DNA of 64,000 bases, from NCBI GenBank assembly GCA_021413885.1, contig JAIOPM010000003.1:55391-119390 (forward strand), given 5' to 3'. This DNA is from Planctomycetota bacterium (GTDB lineage: Bacteria; Planctomycetota; UBA1135; GCA-002686595). Numbering within the stretch: the stretch's first letter is position 1; each line of letters begins with the position of its first letter. The notes beneath the pieces are model-generated. The model saw only the letters and a list, made by a program, of their open reading frames with translations. It had not been told where the DNA came from and did not search any database. Made by a program: the position numbers and the translations under genes. Shown piece after piece: positions 24,890-33,710 of this stretch.

Positions 24890-26458
24890 TCAGTCCATGT
24901 GCGAGACGACGCGCTCGTCGCCCATCTGCAGGGAAACCTGCAGTTGCTTCTCGGCGTTCGAGAAGCGGCGTGCGAAGCGCGCGAAGAGCACCGAGTAGAC
25001 ACGCAGGACGCCCTTCGTCGACAACCGGTACGTGAAGTCGACCCACGTCCAGTAACGCGGACCCGACAGGCCCTGGGCGGACGAGTAGATGCGCGCTTGC
25101 TCGGCGACGAGGTACTCGGCGTGGAGCATGAAAAGAATCAGGTACGGCCGGTACATCCACTTCGCCTTGATCAGGCGCGGCAGGAACCGGACGAGCCACG
25201 GATTGCGCACGGCGAGCGGGAAGAGCTTGTGCAGGTTCTCGAGCTGCGCCTTGTGCTCCGAGATCATCGGCGCGGTGCGGCGGAAGTTGACCGGGAACTC
25301 GTCGAGGCTCGAGATCGCGTAGCCCATGTCGCGCGTGATCTCGTTGATCTCGAACATCGGGTACGGCTGCATCAACGACACCATCGGGTGCTCGACCTTC
25401 GCCTCGACGTTGAGGCGGATCGTTTCGAGCTCGTCCTCGATCGTCCCGCCCGGGCCGCCGAGGATGTTGAGCGAACCCAAACGGATGCCGTGCTTGCGGA
25501 TCCAGTGCGACGCGTCGATCAACTGTTGGCGCGTCGTGTGCTTCTTGAACACCGCGTTGCGGATGTGGTCGTTCGCGGCCTCGAAGGCGATGCGCGCGTA
25601 GACGCAGCCGGCGTGGCGCAACTTCTTGATGTGTTCCTCGGTGGTCATGTTGGCCATCAAGATCACATCGAAGGGCAACCCGATCTCCTTCGGGTAGCGC
25701 TCGCAGAACTCGTCGAGCCAGTCGTTGCGCAGATTGAAGATGTCGTCGACGAAGTGGACGAACTTCAGGTTGTACTTGGCGCGGACCTGCTTGATCTCCT
25801 CGAGCAAGTGCGTGACGGTCCGCTTGCGGACGTACTCGCCGTTGCGCGTGTTGTAGATCTTCTTCTTCATCGCATGGTGGAAGCAGAACGAGCACGGCAT
25901 CGGACAGCCGCGCTGGCTCACGAACACCTTGCGGTCGGCGTCGCGGTAGATGTGGCCCGCGTCGTAGACGATGTCGCGGTCGGGGAACCCCAGGGAGTCG
26001 AGGTCCTGGACCAACGGACGTTGCGGGTTCTTGTGGATCTCGCCGGTCTTGCGGTCCTTGATCCAGAAGTTCTCGGTGTCGTTGTAGTCCTTGCCGTCGC
26101 GCATGCGGTTCAGCAGGTCGACGATCGCGTACTCACCTTCGCCGCGACAGATCGCGTCGATGCCGGGCGTCTCGACAAATTCCGGCGAGAACGTCGCGTG
26201 CGGTCCGCCGACGATGCTGAACACGTTCGGCATCACCTCTTTCACGCGGCGGTTGATGTCCGCGTAGTAGAGGTGCATGCCGGTGGTCGTCGAGTAGCAG
26301 ACGACGTCCGGCGCGTACTCGCGCAGCTTCTCGACCCACTTGGTGTCGGGGAGGAAGAGCGCCTTCGCGTCGTGGCCGGCGTCCTTGATCGCTCGGCTCA
26401 CCCACATCACTCCCAGCATTTCCTGGGGCAGGTACTCTTCGATGAAGAGGACTTTCAT
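24890..26458 (-). CDS. B12-binding-domain radical SAM enzyme (tandem copy 2)
   Basis: 522 aa with ATG start. Same architecture as copy 1 and highly similar along its whole length, including at the nucleotide level: the two 3' ends share almost the same last 40 bases. Cobalamin-binding domain at 1-130, 4Fe-4S cysteines C185, C189, C192 (RGCPMPCSFCFHH), the VHFVDDIFNLRNDWLDEF segment and a hydrophobic C-terminal region (AEYLVAEQARIYSSAQGL). Differences cluster in the region after 370 and in the tail, as expected for copies diverging in substrate. It lies downstream of a GT4 glycosyltransferase gene on the same strand (212-base gap). Role unknown; lipid or glycan modification is an inference. 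Confidence 0.9.
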   Translation of the reverse strand: MKVLFIEEYLPQEMLGVMWVSRAIKDAGHDAKALFLPDTKWVEKLREYAPDVVCYSTTTGMHLYYADINRRVKEVMPNVFSIVGGPHATFSPEFVETPGIDAICRGEGEYAIVDLLNRMRDGKDYNDTENFWIKDRKTGEIHKNPQRPLVQDLDSLGFPDRDIVYDAGHIYRDADRKVFVSQRGCPMPCSFCFHHAMKKKIYNTRNGEYVRKRTVTHLLEEIKQVRAKYNLKFVHFVDDIFNLRNDWLDEFCERYPKEIGLPFDVILMANMTTEEHIKKLRHAGCVYARIAFEAANDHIRNAVFKKHTTRQQLIDASHWIRKHGIRLGSLNILGGPGGTIEDELETIRLNVEAKVEHPMVSLMQPYPMFEINEITRDMGYAISSLDEFPVNFRRTAPMISEHKAQLENLHKLFPLAVRNPWLVRFLPRLIKAKWMYRPYLILFMLHAEYLVAEQARIYSSAQGLSGPRYWTWVDFTYRLSTKGVLRVYSVLFARFARRFSNAEKQLQVSLQMGDERVVSHMD

Positions 26459-26670
26459 GCTCTACCTCGTCTTGCGGAACTCGACTGTCTGCGGATCTGG
26501 TTGCACATCACTCGCGGGGCTCCGCGCGGATCGACGCCGGCGCCGATCTACCTAGAGTCTAGAGCGAGGTCCCGGTGCGCGACTGTCGCCCGTGACGGCT
26601 ATCCGCGAATCGTAACGCCTATGGTGCCCGGCACGCGGCGGTCGGAACGTCGCGCCGCGCGCCCGCAGGC
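26459..26670. other. Intergenic region upstream of radical SAM copy 2
   Basis: 212 bases with no supported gene. Probably contains the promoter or leader of the radical SAM pair; no cobalamin riboswitch consensus could be recognised by eye. Confidence 0.35.
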
Positions 26671-27861
26671 TCAGGAAACGGCGGTCGACGCCGCCGTGAG
26701 CTTCTTCTTCGCCACTTCGGCGAGCGCTTGCTCGATCTTTCCGAACGTGGTCGTGCGGGAAAAACGATCCATGCGCTCGAGCCCCTTGCGGGCGAAACGT
26801 TCGGCGAGCGCCGGGTCGTCGAGCAGGCGCTTCACCGCCGCCGCGATCGCGTCGGGACTGCGCGGAGGCACCAGAAGACCGTTGACCTCGTCCTCGACGA
26901 CCTCGGGGTTGCCGCAGACGCCGGTCGCGACGATCGGCGTGCCCAGGGCGCTGACCTCGAGCAACGTGTGCGACAGGCCCTCGTACTCGCTGTTCAGGAC
27001 GAAGACGTCGGTCGCGCGGATGTAGAGCGGGATCTTCTCGTACGGCACGTTGCCGAGGAAGTGCGCGCGGTGCGCGAGCCCGAGCTCCTTCGCCAACCCC
27101 TTCCACGCCTCGAACATGTCGCCGTCGCCCGCGACGAGCAGATGGACATCGTCCGGCAGCTTCTGCAGCGCGCGTACGATGTGATCGACGCCCTTCCACA
27201 CCATCAAACGGCAGATCGTCAACGCATAGCGCGGCCGCGGATCGAGACCGAGTTCCTGCCGCGCCTTCGTCTTGCTCTGCGCGAACTGCGCGGCCGTCGG
27301 ACCGTGGTAGGCGTTGTAGACGAGCTGCACCTTCGGGCCTGCGACGCCGTACCGCCCGACCGTGATGTCGCGCAGGAAGTTCGAGCACGAGATGATCCGC
27401 GTGCAGCGCCCCCACCACCATTTCTGGAGCGCGCGCGTCAACTTGACCTTCGGACCGTAGTCCTTGGTCTCGAACGTGTTGATGTCGTCGCCGCCGATCC
27501 AGCCCTTGCGATGGCTGATCTCCCACGCGCCGTCGACCATCAGGCGGATCATCACCGGCCGGAAGGCGAGGCGCGCGGCGAGCACGTGCACCAGCGCCAA
27601 ATGCTCGTTGACGTACACGACGTCGAACTCGCGCGCGTGCTTCCAAACCAGGAAGAACGCCTTGACGTAGCGCCACGCGAGCCGGCCGCGGCTGATCGAG
27701 ACGACCTCGAACGGATGGCCCTTCGGTTCGGGGTCGGAGCAGAACGCGACGACGCGCACTTGGTGCCCGCGCTCGACCAAGAAGCGCGCGAGGCTGGGCA
27801 CGTAGACCGCGGGGCCGCCGAGGTCCGGCGGGAAGACCGGCGAGGTGAGCAGGACGCGCAT
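26671..27861 (-). CDS. Group 1 (GT4 family) glycosyltransferase
   Basis: 396 aa from ATG 27861 (MRVLLTSPVFPPDLGGPAVY), a start typical of the family with the GG loop of the N-terminal Rossmann domain. The acceptor domain ends near 190; the C-terminal GT-B domain shows ICRLMVWKGVDHIVRAL, LLVAGDGDMFEAW, and the EX7E-type nucleotide-sugar site in SEYEGLSHTLLEVSALGTP. Transfers a sugar from a nucleotide-sugar donor at the cytoplasmic face of the membrane, usually for lipopolysaccharide, capsule or glycolipid. It is upstream of the radical SAM pair and divergent from the ECF sigma gene. Confidence 0.92.
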   Translation of the reverse strand: MRVLLTSPVFPPDLGGPAVYVPSLARFLVERGHQVRVVAFCSDPEPKGHPFEVVSISRGRLAWRYVKAFFLVWKHAREFDVVYVNEHLALVHVLAARLAFRPVMIRLMVDGAWEISHRKGWIGGDDINTFETKDYGPKVKLTRALQKWWWGRCTRIISCSNFLRDITVGRYGVAGPKVQLVYNAYHGPTAAQFAQSKTKARQELGLDPRPRYALTICRLMVWKGVDHIVRALQKLPDDVHLLVAGDGDMFEAWKGLAKELGLAHRAHFLGNVPYEKIPLYIRATDVFVLNSEYEGLSHTLLEVSALGTPIVATGVCGNPEVVEDEVNGLLVPPRSPDAIAAAVKRLLDDPALAERFARKGLERMDRFSRTTTFGKIEQALAEVAKKKLTAASTAVS

Positions 27862-27990
27862 GAGGGCGTAGAAGGATACCCGCTCCGCGCACGCTCGGTC
27901 ATCCGCGGCGGTCCGACTCGCGGACTCGACGTCGAGGGCGGATAATCGACAAGGGCCCCACCTCCGTTTCTCGCACGAACAGATAGCGCG

Positions 27991-28569
27991 ATGACCGCTT
28001 CGACGCCGCAACAAGCGACGCTGCTCTTGCAGCGCATGGAAGCCGGTGACTCCGCCGCGCAGAGTCAGCTGCTCGAGCTGCTCTACCGCGAGATGCACAC
28101 GCTCGCCGAGAAGAGCATGCGCGAAGAACGCGCGAACCACACCTTGCAGGCGACCGCCCTCGTCCACGAGGTGTGGCTGCGCTTGATCGGCGGCGACGGG
28201 CAACGTTGGGAGAGCCGCGCACACTTCCTGTGCACCGCCGCGAAGGCGATGCGCCGCGTGCTCGTCGACCACGCGCGGCGGAGGATGGCCGACAAGCGCG
28301 GCGCGGGGCACGAGCGTGTCACCCTCGACGACGCGCTCGCTTCCTATGAAGAGCGAGCCGTCGACGTGTTGGCCCTCGACCAGGCGCTCGAGAAACTCGC
28401 GGCCAAGGACGCGGAGCTCGCGCGCATCGTCGAGCTCCGTTTCTTCGCCGGCCTGACGACCGAGGAAACCGGCAAGGCCCTCGGCCTCTCCGTGCGTCAG
28501 GTCGAAGGCGCGTGGGTGACGGCGCGCGGTTGGTTGCACCGCGAGCTGAAGGCGTACGAGCAGGCCTGA
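27991..28569 (+). CDS. ECF-type RNA polymerase sigma factor (planctomycete-type)
   Basis: 192 aa. Sigma region 2 covers about 20-95 (ELLYREMHTLAEKSMREERANHTLQATALVHEVWLRLIG, with the ALVHEVWLRL hallmark of the planctomycete/acidobacterial ECF subfamily) and region 4 about 125-185 (LAAKDAELARIVELRFFAGL, then TEETGKALGLSVRQVEGAWV, a helix-turn-helix). No anti-sigma gene follows; instead a Ser/Thr kinase gene starts 9 bases downstream, a pairing common in this subfamily and suggesting control by phosphorylation. Divergent from the GT4 gene. Confidence 0.93.
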   Translation: MTASTPQQATLLLQRMEAGDSAAQSQLLELLYREMHTLAEKSMREERANHTLQATALVHEVWLRLIGGDGQRWESRAHFLCTAAKAMRRVLVDHARRRMADKRGAGHERVTLDDALASYEERAVDVLALDQALEKLAAKDAELARIVELRFFAGLTTEETGKALGLSVRQVEGAWVTARGWLHRELKAYEQA

Positions 28570-28578
28570 GCGACCGCG

Positions 28579-31500
28579 ATGAGCTCCCTCGACTTCGCGC
28601 GCGTGCGCCGCCTCGTCGAGGCCGCCCACGGTTTGCCGCGCGAGGCGCGCGCCGAGTGGCTCGCCCGCGAATGCGGCGACGACCGCGCGTTGCGCGACGA
28701 GGTCGAGGAGCTGTTGCGTTCCGCCGAATCGTCCGACGCGTTCCTCGAACCGCGCTCGACGCCGCTGCCGGTCGCGAACCTCGTCCCGCCCGATCTCGAC
28801 CTCGCGCCGGGCACGCGCGTCGGCGGCTTCCGTCTGACGCGCCGTCTCGCCGCCGGCGGCATGGGCACGATCTGGGAAGCGGAACAGGACGAGCCGCATC
28901 GCCGCGTCGCGCTCAAGACGTTGCGCTTCGGCTTCGGCTCCGCTGAAGCGGTGCGCCGTTTTCGCCACGAGGCCGAGATCCTCGCGCGCTTGCGCCATCC
29001 GCACGTCGCCCAGGTCTACGCGTCCGGCGTCCACGGCGACGGCTTGCCGTGGTACGCGATGGAGTTCATCGAGGACGCGCGCTCGTTGACCGAGCACGCG
29101 CGAGTTCACGGCCTCGGCCTGCGCGCGCGTCTCGCGCTCTTCGTCGATCTGTGCGACACGGTCCAACACGGCCACGAGCGCGGCGTCATCCACCGCGACT
29201 TGAAGCCGAACAACGTCCTCGTCGACGGCCACGGACGCGTCAAGGTGATCGACTTCGGCGTCGCGCGGCTGCGCGCGAACGACGGCACGCCGTCGAGCTT
29301 CGTCACCGAGGCCGGTCGCGTGCTCGGCACGTTGCCGTACATGTCGCCGGAGCAGATCGGCGGCACGAGCGACGGCATCGACGTGCGCAGCGACGTGTAT
29401 GCGCTCGGCGTCGTGCTCTTCGAGCTGCTCACGTACGAACTCCCGTTCGACGTCGCCAACGCTTCGCTCGCGGAAGCCGCGCGCATCCTGACCGACGCGA
29501 CGCCGCCGCGGCCGAGCACGCGCTCCGCCGACGTGCCCGTCGACCTCGATGCGATCGTGTTCAAGGCGCTCGAGAAGGACCGCACCCGGCGTTATCCGTC
29601 GGCGCTCGCGCTTGCCGCCGACGTGCAGCGTTTCCTGCGCGGCGAGCCGGTCGAAGCACAACGTCCGAGCGTGAGGTACCAGCTGCGGATGTTCGCGCGG
29701 CGCCATCGCGCGTTGGTCGTGTCGTTCGGCGTCGTCCTCGGCGTGTTGCTCGCGGCGACGATCGTCAGCGCTCTCTTCGCGGTCGACGCGCGGCGCGCGG
29801 AACGGCGTTCGACCGACGCCGCGGCCGATGCGCTCGAACAGCGCAACGTCGCACGCCTCCAGCAATACACCGCCGACCTCTACGCCGCGTACGGCGCCTT
29901 GCGCGGGCTCGACATCGCGACCGCGCGGCAACGGCTCGAGAGTTGTCCGAGCGAGTACCGCGGCTTCGAGTGGTGGCATCTGTTGCGCCGCGCGGAGAGC
30001 GCGCTGTGGACGCGCGCCGTCCTCTCGTCCGAAGTCCGCGGCGTCGTCTGGCATCCCGACGGCACGCGCGTCTTCGTCTCGACCCGCGAAGGCCGCATCG
30101 AAGCGCGCGATCCGACGAGCGGAGCCGTACTCGACGAAGTCGCGCTCGGCGACGAGCTCGTCGGCCGCATGGCGATCACGTCCGACGGCGAGCACTTGGT
30201 CGCGACGACGACGCGCGGTCGCGTCTTCGTCCTGTCGACGACACCGCTCTGCGAGGAACACTCGTGGAGCACAGGCGACTCCGCGCTGCTCTCGTGCGCC
30301 GTCGACGCCCGCGACGAGCGTCTCGCGACCAGTTCGTGGGTCGGCAGGGTCTCGGTGTGGACGCTCGCGGGCGAACGCCTCGCAGCGTGGAAGACCGACA
30401 GCGCCACCGGTTCGATCTCGTTCAGCCGCGACGGTGCGTGGCTCGCCGTCGGCACCTCGACGACGACTTCGGTGCTCGTCTTCGACGCCGCGACGGGCGC
30501 GACGGTCGCGCGTCTCGGAGATCACACCGGCTACGTCTCGCGCGTGCTCTTCACGCCCGACGGCAAGACGTTGGTGAGCGCGTCCCACGATCAAACTCTG
30601 CGCGTCTGGGATGTGCCGTCGTTCACATTGCGCGGCGTGTTGCGCGGACACGGCGATCTCGTGTGGGACATCGACGTCGATCAGAGCGGTCGGCGCCTCG
30701 CGAGCGTCGGTTGGGATCGCACGCTGCGCGTGTGGGATCTCGACGAACTCGCGCTGGCGTCGACCGAGCTCGGTCACGGCGCCGCGGCGATCGCGGTCGC
30801 GCTCTCCCCCGACGGAACGCGAGCGGTCAGCGCCGACATGACCTCGCGCCTCTTCGCGTGGAAGCTCGGCGCCGGCGATCCCCGCGTCACGCGCGTCAAG
30901 GGCAAGTGGACGTGGACGTTGCGCGCGTTCCCCGACTCGAAGAGCATCCTCGCGATCCACGGCGGCTTCGCGACGCGGTTCGAAGCGCCGAGCGGCAAGG
31001 AGCTGGTCCACTACGCCGCCTCCGACGCCGAATGGCGCAGCGCCGCGGTCGCGCCCGATGGCGAGAGCGTCTTGCTCGGCAACACGCTCGGCTACGCCGA
31101 GGGCTGGAGCGCCGACGGCCAAAGGCGGATCGCACGCGCGCACGTCGACGACGCCGCGCTGACCGCGCTCGCGTGGCTCGCCGGCGGCGAGCGTTTCGTC
31201 GCGGTCGCGCAGAGCGGACTCGCGTACGTCGGCGACGCCGCGCTGGGTTCGATCGAGCAGATCGCGGACGTCGCGCCCTCGTTGTCGACCGTCGCGGCGC
31301 ATCCGCGCGAGCCGATCGTTGCGCTCGGCGGTCGTGCGGGGCGTTTGGTCTTCGTCGACCCGCTCGAGAAGCGTGAGCTCTTCGCCGCCGAACCGCTGCA
31401 CGCCGAGATCGTGCGCCTCGCGTGGAGTCCCGACGGCGCGCGCGTCGGCCTGGCGCTCGGCGACGGGCGCATCGTGATCTGGAACTACGCCGCGCGCGCG

Positions 31501-32265
31501 ATCGAGCGCGTCCTCGACGGCCATGAAGGCGCGGCGAACGACGTGCTCTTCACCGCCGACGGCGAGCGCGTCGTCAGTTGCGCGGTCGATCGCACCGTGC
31601 GCTTCTGGGATCTCACGCGCGGCGCCGAGATGGCCGTGTTCGGCGATCACACCAACAGCGTGCAGGCGCTGGCCTCGACGCCCGACGGCGCGACGATCGT
31701 CAGCGGCTCGCTCGACAGCAGCCTGCGTTGGTGGGACGCCGGTCCGAAGGCGTGGCAGACAGTGGAGAAGTTGAAGCCGACTCATTTTCTCGCCCGCGAT
31801 CTACGCGCAGCAATCCAAGAAGACGCCGCGCTCGCCGACGGGTTGCGGGTGAAGGCGCTCGAACTCGCGGAAAGTTCGATCGACGATCCGAGCGAGCTCG
31901 CGCGCGAGGCGTGGTTAAGCGTGCGCTCGCCCGGCGCGGCGCGAACGACGCTCGAGCACGCGCTCGAACTCGCGCGGACCGCATTGCGTCACCTGCCGAA
32001 CGATCCGCTCGCGCGCGCGGTGGCCTGGATCGCGACGGCTCGGCTCGGCCTCGGCGGTGAACGCGCGAGCCGTCCGTCGTCCATCGACGAAGAGCCCCTG
32101 CTCGCCATCGCCGCCGCCTACCTCGCCGCGCGCGTCGACAAGACGTTGCCGAGCGCCGCCGAGCTCGCGGAACTGAGGAAGCCGGCCGCGTGCCCTCCAT
32201 TGGTGCCGCCGCGCGACCTGACCAAGCTCGTCGACGAACTGCGCGAACTCTCTCGCGCGAAGTGA
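28579..32265 (+). CDS. Transmembrane Ser/Thr protein kinase with C-terminal WD40 beta-propellers
   Basis: 1228 aa. Residues 1-80 form a helical N-terminal region. The Hanks-type kinase domain (about 82-350) has the glycine loop LAAGGMGTIWEAE, Lys113 (VALKTL), catalytic Asp207 (HRDLKPNNVLV), DFG Asp225 and MSPEQIGG activation segment. A transmembrane helix spans about 378-403 (ALVVSFGVVLGVLLAATIVSAL). The remaining ~800 residues carry about 12-14 WD40 blades (e.g. SASHDQTLRVWDVPS, SVGWDRTLRVWDLDE, SCAVDRTVRFWDLTRG), probably two propellers outside the membrane, then a helical tail. Predicted to sense an extracytoplasmic protein ligand and phosphorylate cytoplasmic targets, possibly the sigma factor encoded 9 bases upstream. 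Its stop is one base from that of the convergent HNH gene. Confidence 0.93.
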   Translation: MSSLDFARVRRLVEAAHGLPREARAEWLARECGDDRALRDEVEELLRSAESSDAFLEPRSTPLPVANLVPPDLDLAPGTRVGGFRLTRRLAAGGMGTIWEAEQDEPHRRVALKTLRFGFGSAEAVRRFRHEAEILARLRHPHVAQVYASGVHGDGLPWYAMEFIEDARSLTEHARVHGLGLRARLALFVDLCDTVQHGHERGVIHRDLKPNNVLVDGHGRVKVIDFGVARLRANDGTPSSFVTEAGRVLGTLPYMSPEQIGGTSDGIDVRSDVYALGVVLFELLTYELPFDVANASLAEAARILTDATPPRPSTRSADVPVDLDAIVFKALEKDRTRRYPSALALAADVQRFLRGEPVEAQRPSVRYQLRMFARRHRALVVSFGVVLGVLLAATIVSALFAVDARRAERRSTDAAADALEQRNVARLQQYTADLYAAYGALRGLDIATARQRLESCPSEYRGFEWWHLLRRAESALWTRAVLSSEVRGVVWHPDGTRVFVSTREGRIEARDPTSGAVLDEVALGDELVGRMAITSDGEHLVATTTRGRVFVLSTTPLCEEHSWSTGDSALLSCAVDARDERLATSSWVGRVSVWTLAGERLAAWKTDSATGSISFSRDGAWLAVGTSTTTSVLVFDAATGATVARLGDHTGYVSRVLFTPDGKTLVSASHDQTLRVWDVPSFTLRGVLRGHGDLVWDIDVDQSGRRLASVGWDRTLRVWDLDELALASTELGHGAAAIAVALSPDGTRAVSADMTSRLFAWKLGAGDPRVTRVKGKWTWTLRAFPDSKSILAIHGGFATRFEAPSGKELVHYAASDAEWRSAAVAPDGESVLLGNTLGYAEGWSADGQRRIARAHVDDAALTALAWLAGGERFVAVAQSGLAYVGDAALGSIEQIADVAPSLSTVAAHPREPIVALGGRAGRLVFVDPLEKRELFAAEPLHAEIVRLAWSPDGARVGLALGDGRIVIWNYAARAIERVLDGHEGAANDVLFTADGERVVSCAVDRTVRFWDLTRGAEMAVFGDHTNSVQALASTPDGATIVSGSLDSSLRWWDAGPKAWQTVEKLKPTHFLARDLRAAIQEDAALADGLRVKALELAESSIDDPSELAREAWLSVRSPGAARTTLEHALELARTALRHLPNDPLARAVAWIATARLGLGGERASRPSSIDEEPLLAIAAAYLAARVDKTLPSAAELAELRKPAACPPLVPPRDLTKLVDELRELSRAK

Positions 32266-32266
32266 C

Positions 32267-32869
32267 TCACGGCTCGAGCGGAACGTTCCAATAACGATCG
32301 CTGACGAAGCGCTCCCAACTGGTGCGCACGCGCCCGATCGGGATCTCGAAGAACGGCGACCACTTCGGCTTCTCGGGCTTCTTGTAGAGCTTCAGTCCCG
32401 CCTCGGGCGGCGTGCGATCGCGCTTGCGACGGTTGCAATCCATGCACGCGAGCACGCAGTTCTCCCACGTGCTCTTGCCGCCGCGCGAGCGCGGCATGAC
32501 GTGATCGATCGAGAGTTCCGACGTGCCTGGACGAATCCCGCAGTACTGGCAAGTGTTGTGATCGCGCCGGAAGAGGTTGCGGCGCGAGAACACCGCCGCC
32601 GGATTCGGCATGCCGTCGTAGCGCGTCAACAAGATGATCTCAGGCACCTTGATGCGCAGACGCACGGTGCGGATCGCGGGCTCATTCACCGGAACCGCGA
32701 GCGACGCCCACGTCTCGAACGTGTGGGCCTCGTAGGAGTCGGGGTTGACCGCCTTGGCGGAGCCGTTGAAGACCAAGCGCAACGCGCGACGCACGGTGAT
32801 CGTGTGGATCGCGGTCCACGACTCGTTGAGCACGAGCGCGGGTTGCGAGAGGACGCTTGGACTGCTCAT
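32267..32869 (-). CDS. HNH endonuclease
   Basis: 200 aa. The HNH domain lies at about 100-150: zinc cysteines C107/C110 (NTCQYCG) and C142/C145 (ACMDCN), catalytic His123 (SIDHVMPRSRGG) and Asn137 (WENCVLAC). The N-terminal 95 residues (VLNESWTAIHTITVRRALRL) form a conserved helical extension seen in the widespread chromosomal, non-phage HNH family of bacteria. Divergent from the DNA glycosylase gene, with a 153-base shared upstream region. Function of this family is unknown; DNA repair is suggested only by context. Confidence 0.9.
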   Translation of the reverse strand: MSSPSVLSQPALVLNESWTAIHTITVRRALRLVFNGSAKAVNPDSYEAHTFETWASLAVPVNEPAIRTVRLRIKVPEIILLTRYDGMPNPAAVFSRRNLFRRDHNTCQYCGIRPGTSELSIDHVMPRSRGGKSTWENCVLACMDCNRRKRDRTPPEAGLKLYKKPEKPKWSPFFEIPIGRVRTSWERFVSDRYWNVPLEP

Positions 32870-33022
32870 GTGGCCTACAAATTAGAACACGAGCGCGGGG
32901 TTGAGAAGGTCGTGGTGCTCCCGCTCCCGAACGTTTCGACCCAGCGTCGACGCGAACTTCATTCCCGCTTCGTCGAGGGCTCGGGACTGGATCGTTTCGA
33001 GCACGCGCCGCATGCTCCGGCG
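32870..33022. promoter_or_regulatory. Divergent promoter region between HNH and DNA glycosylase genes
   Basis: 153 bases between two divergent starts, so it must serve both promoters. No operator palindrome stands out by eye. Confidence 0.45.
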
Positions 33023-33649
33023 ATGAAGCCCTCGCCCGCCGACCTGCGTGCGCTCGCGCGCAGGGATCCGTCGCTCGGTCGCGCGATGCGCCGCTTGCCG
33101 CCGTTCCCCGGTTTTCCCGGAGCCGCGCAACGGGAGCAGCGTACGCACTTCCACGCACTCGCCCGCGCGATACTCTTCCAGCAGTTGCACTGGAAGGCGG
33201 CGACGACGATTCACGATCGCGTCGTCGCGTTGACGCCGGGGCGCGGGTTTCCGAAGGCCGAGGAGTTGCTCGCGCTCGAGTCCGCCGCGCTGCGCGGAGC
33301 CGGTGTCTCGTCCAATAAGGAGCGAGCGTTGCGCGACCTCGCGCGGCGTGTGCACGAGCGCGAGCTCGATCTTCGTGCGCTTGGTCGCAAGCCGGACGAG
33401 CACGTCGTCGCAGCGTTGACTGAAGTCCACGGCATCGGCGAATGGAGCGCGCAGATGTTCCTGATGTTCCGCCTCGGCCGCCTCGACGTGATGCCGTGCG
33501 GCGATCTTGGGATTCAGGAGGGCGTCAAGCGGCTTGACGGCCTGCGGGAGCGGCCGACGCCGAAGCAGGTCTTGGCGCGGAGCGAAGCGTGGGCTCCGCT
33601 GCGGAGCGTAGCGAGCTGGTACCTCTACCGCTTGACCGACGCGAAGTAG
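33023..33649 (+). CDS. DNA-3-methyladenine glycosylase II (AlkA-like HhH-GPD)
   Basis: 208 aa from ATG 33023. Helix-hairpin-helix motif at about 132-143 (LTEVHGIGEWSA) and catalytic Asp161 in MPCGDLGIQEG, both typical of AlkA/MAG glycosylases; FHALARAILFQQLHWKAA is the conserved helical core. There is no EndoIII-type iron-sulfur cluster and no catalytic Lys, so a monofunctional alkylated-base glycosylase is expected. It excises alkylated purines in base-excision repair. Shorter than E. coli AlkA because it lacks the N-terminal subdomain, as in yeast MAG-type enzymes. Confidence 0.92.
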   Translation: MKPSPADLRALARRDPSLGRAMRRLPPFPGFPGAAQREQRTHFHALARAILFQQLHWKAATTIHDRVVALTPGRGFPKAEELLALESAALRGAGVSSNKERALRDLARRVHERELDLRALGRKPDEHVVAALTEVHGIGEWSAQMFLMFRLGRLDVMPCGDLGIQEGVKRLDGLRERPTPKQVLARSEAWAPLRSVASWYLYRLTDAK

Positions 33650-33710
33650 GCGGCGGGCGTTTCGCTGCAATTGCCCGTTGCGTTCCGCGCGGTCGCGTCA
33701 AGGACACGGC

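Noticed and set aside
26459..26670. Cobalamin riboswitch upstream of B12-dependent genes
   Set aside because: No B12-box-like conserved block was recognisable; covariance-model search would be needed.
26671..31785. Very long minus-strand open frame (1704 codons) running antisense to the kinase gene
   Set aside because: Only its 3' part (26671-27861) is the GT4 gene. The rest is Arg/Glu/Ala-rich shadow coding opposite an unambiguous kinase-WD40 protein, as expected in GC-rich DNA.
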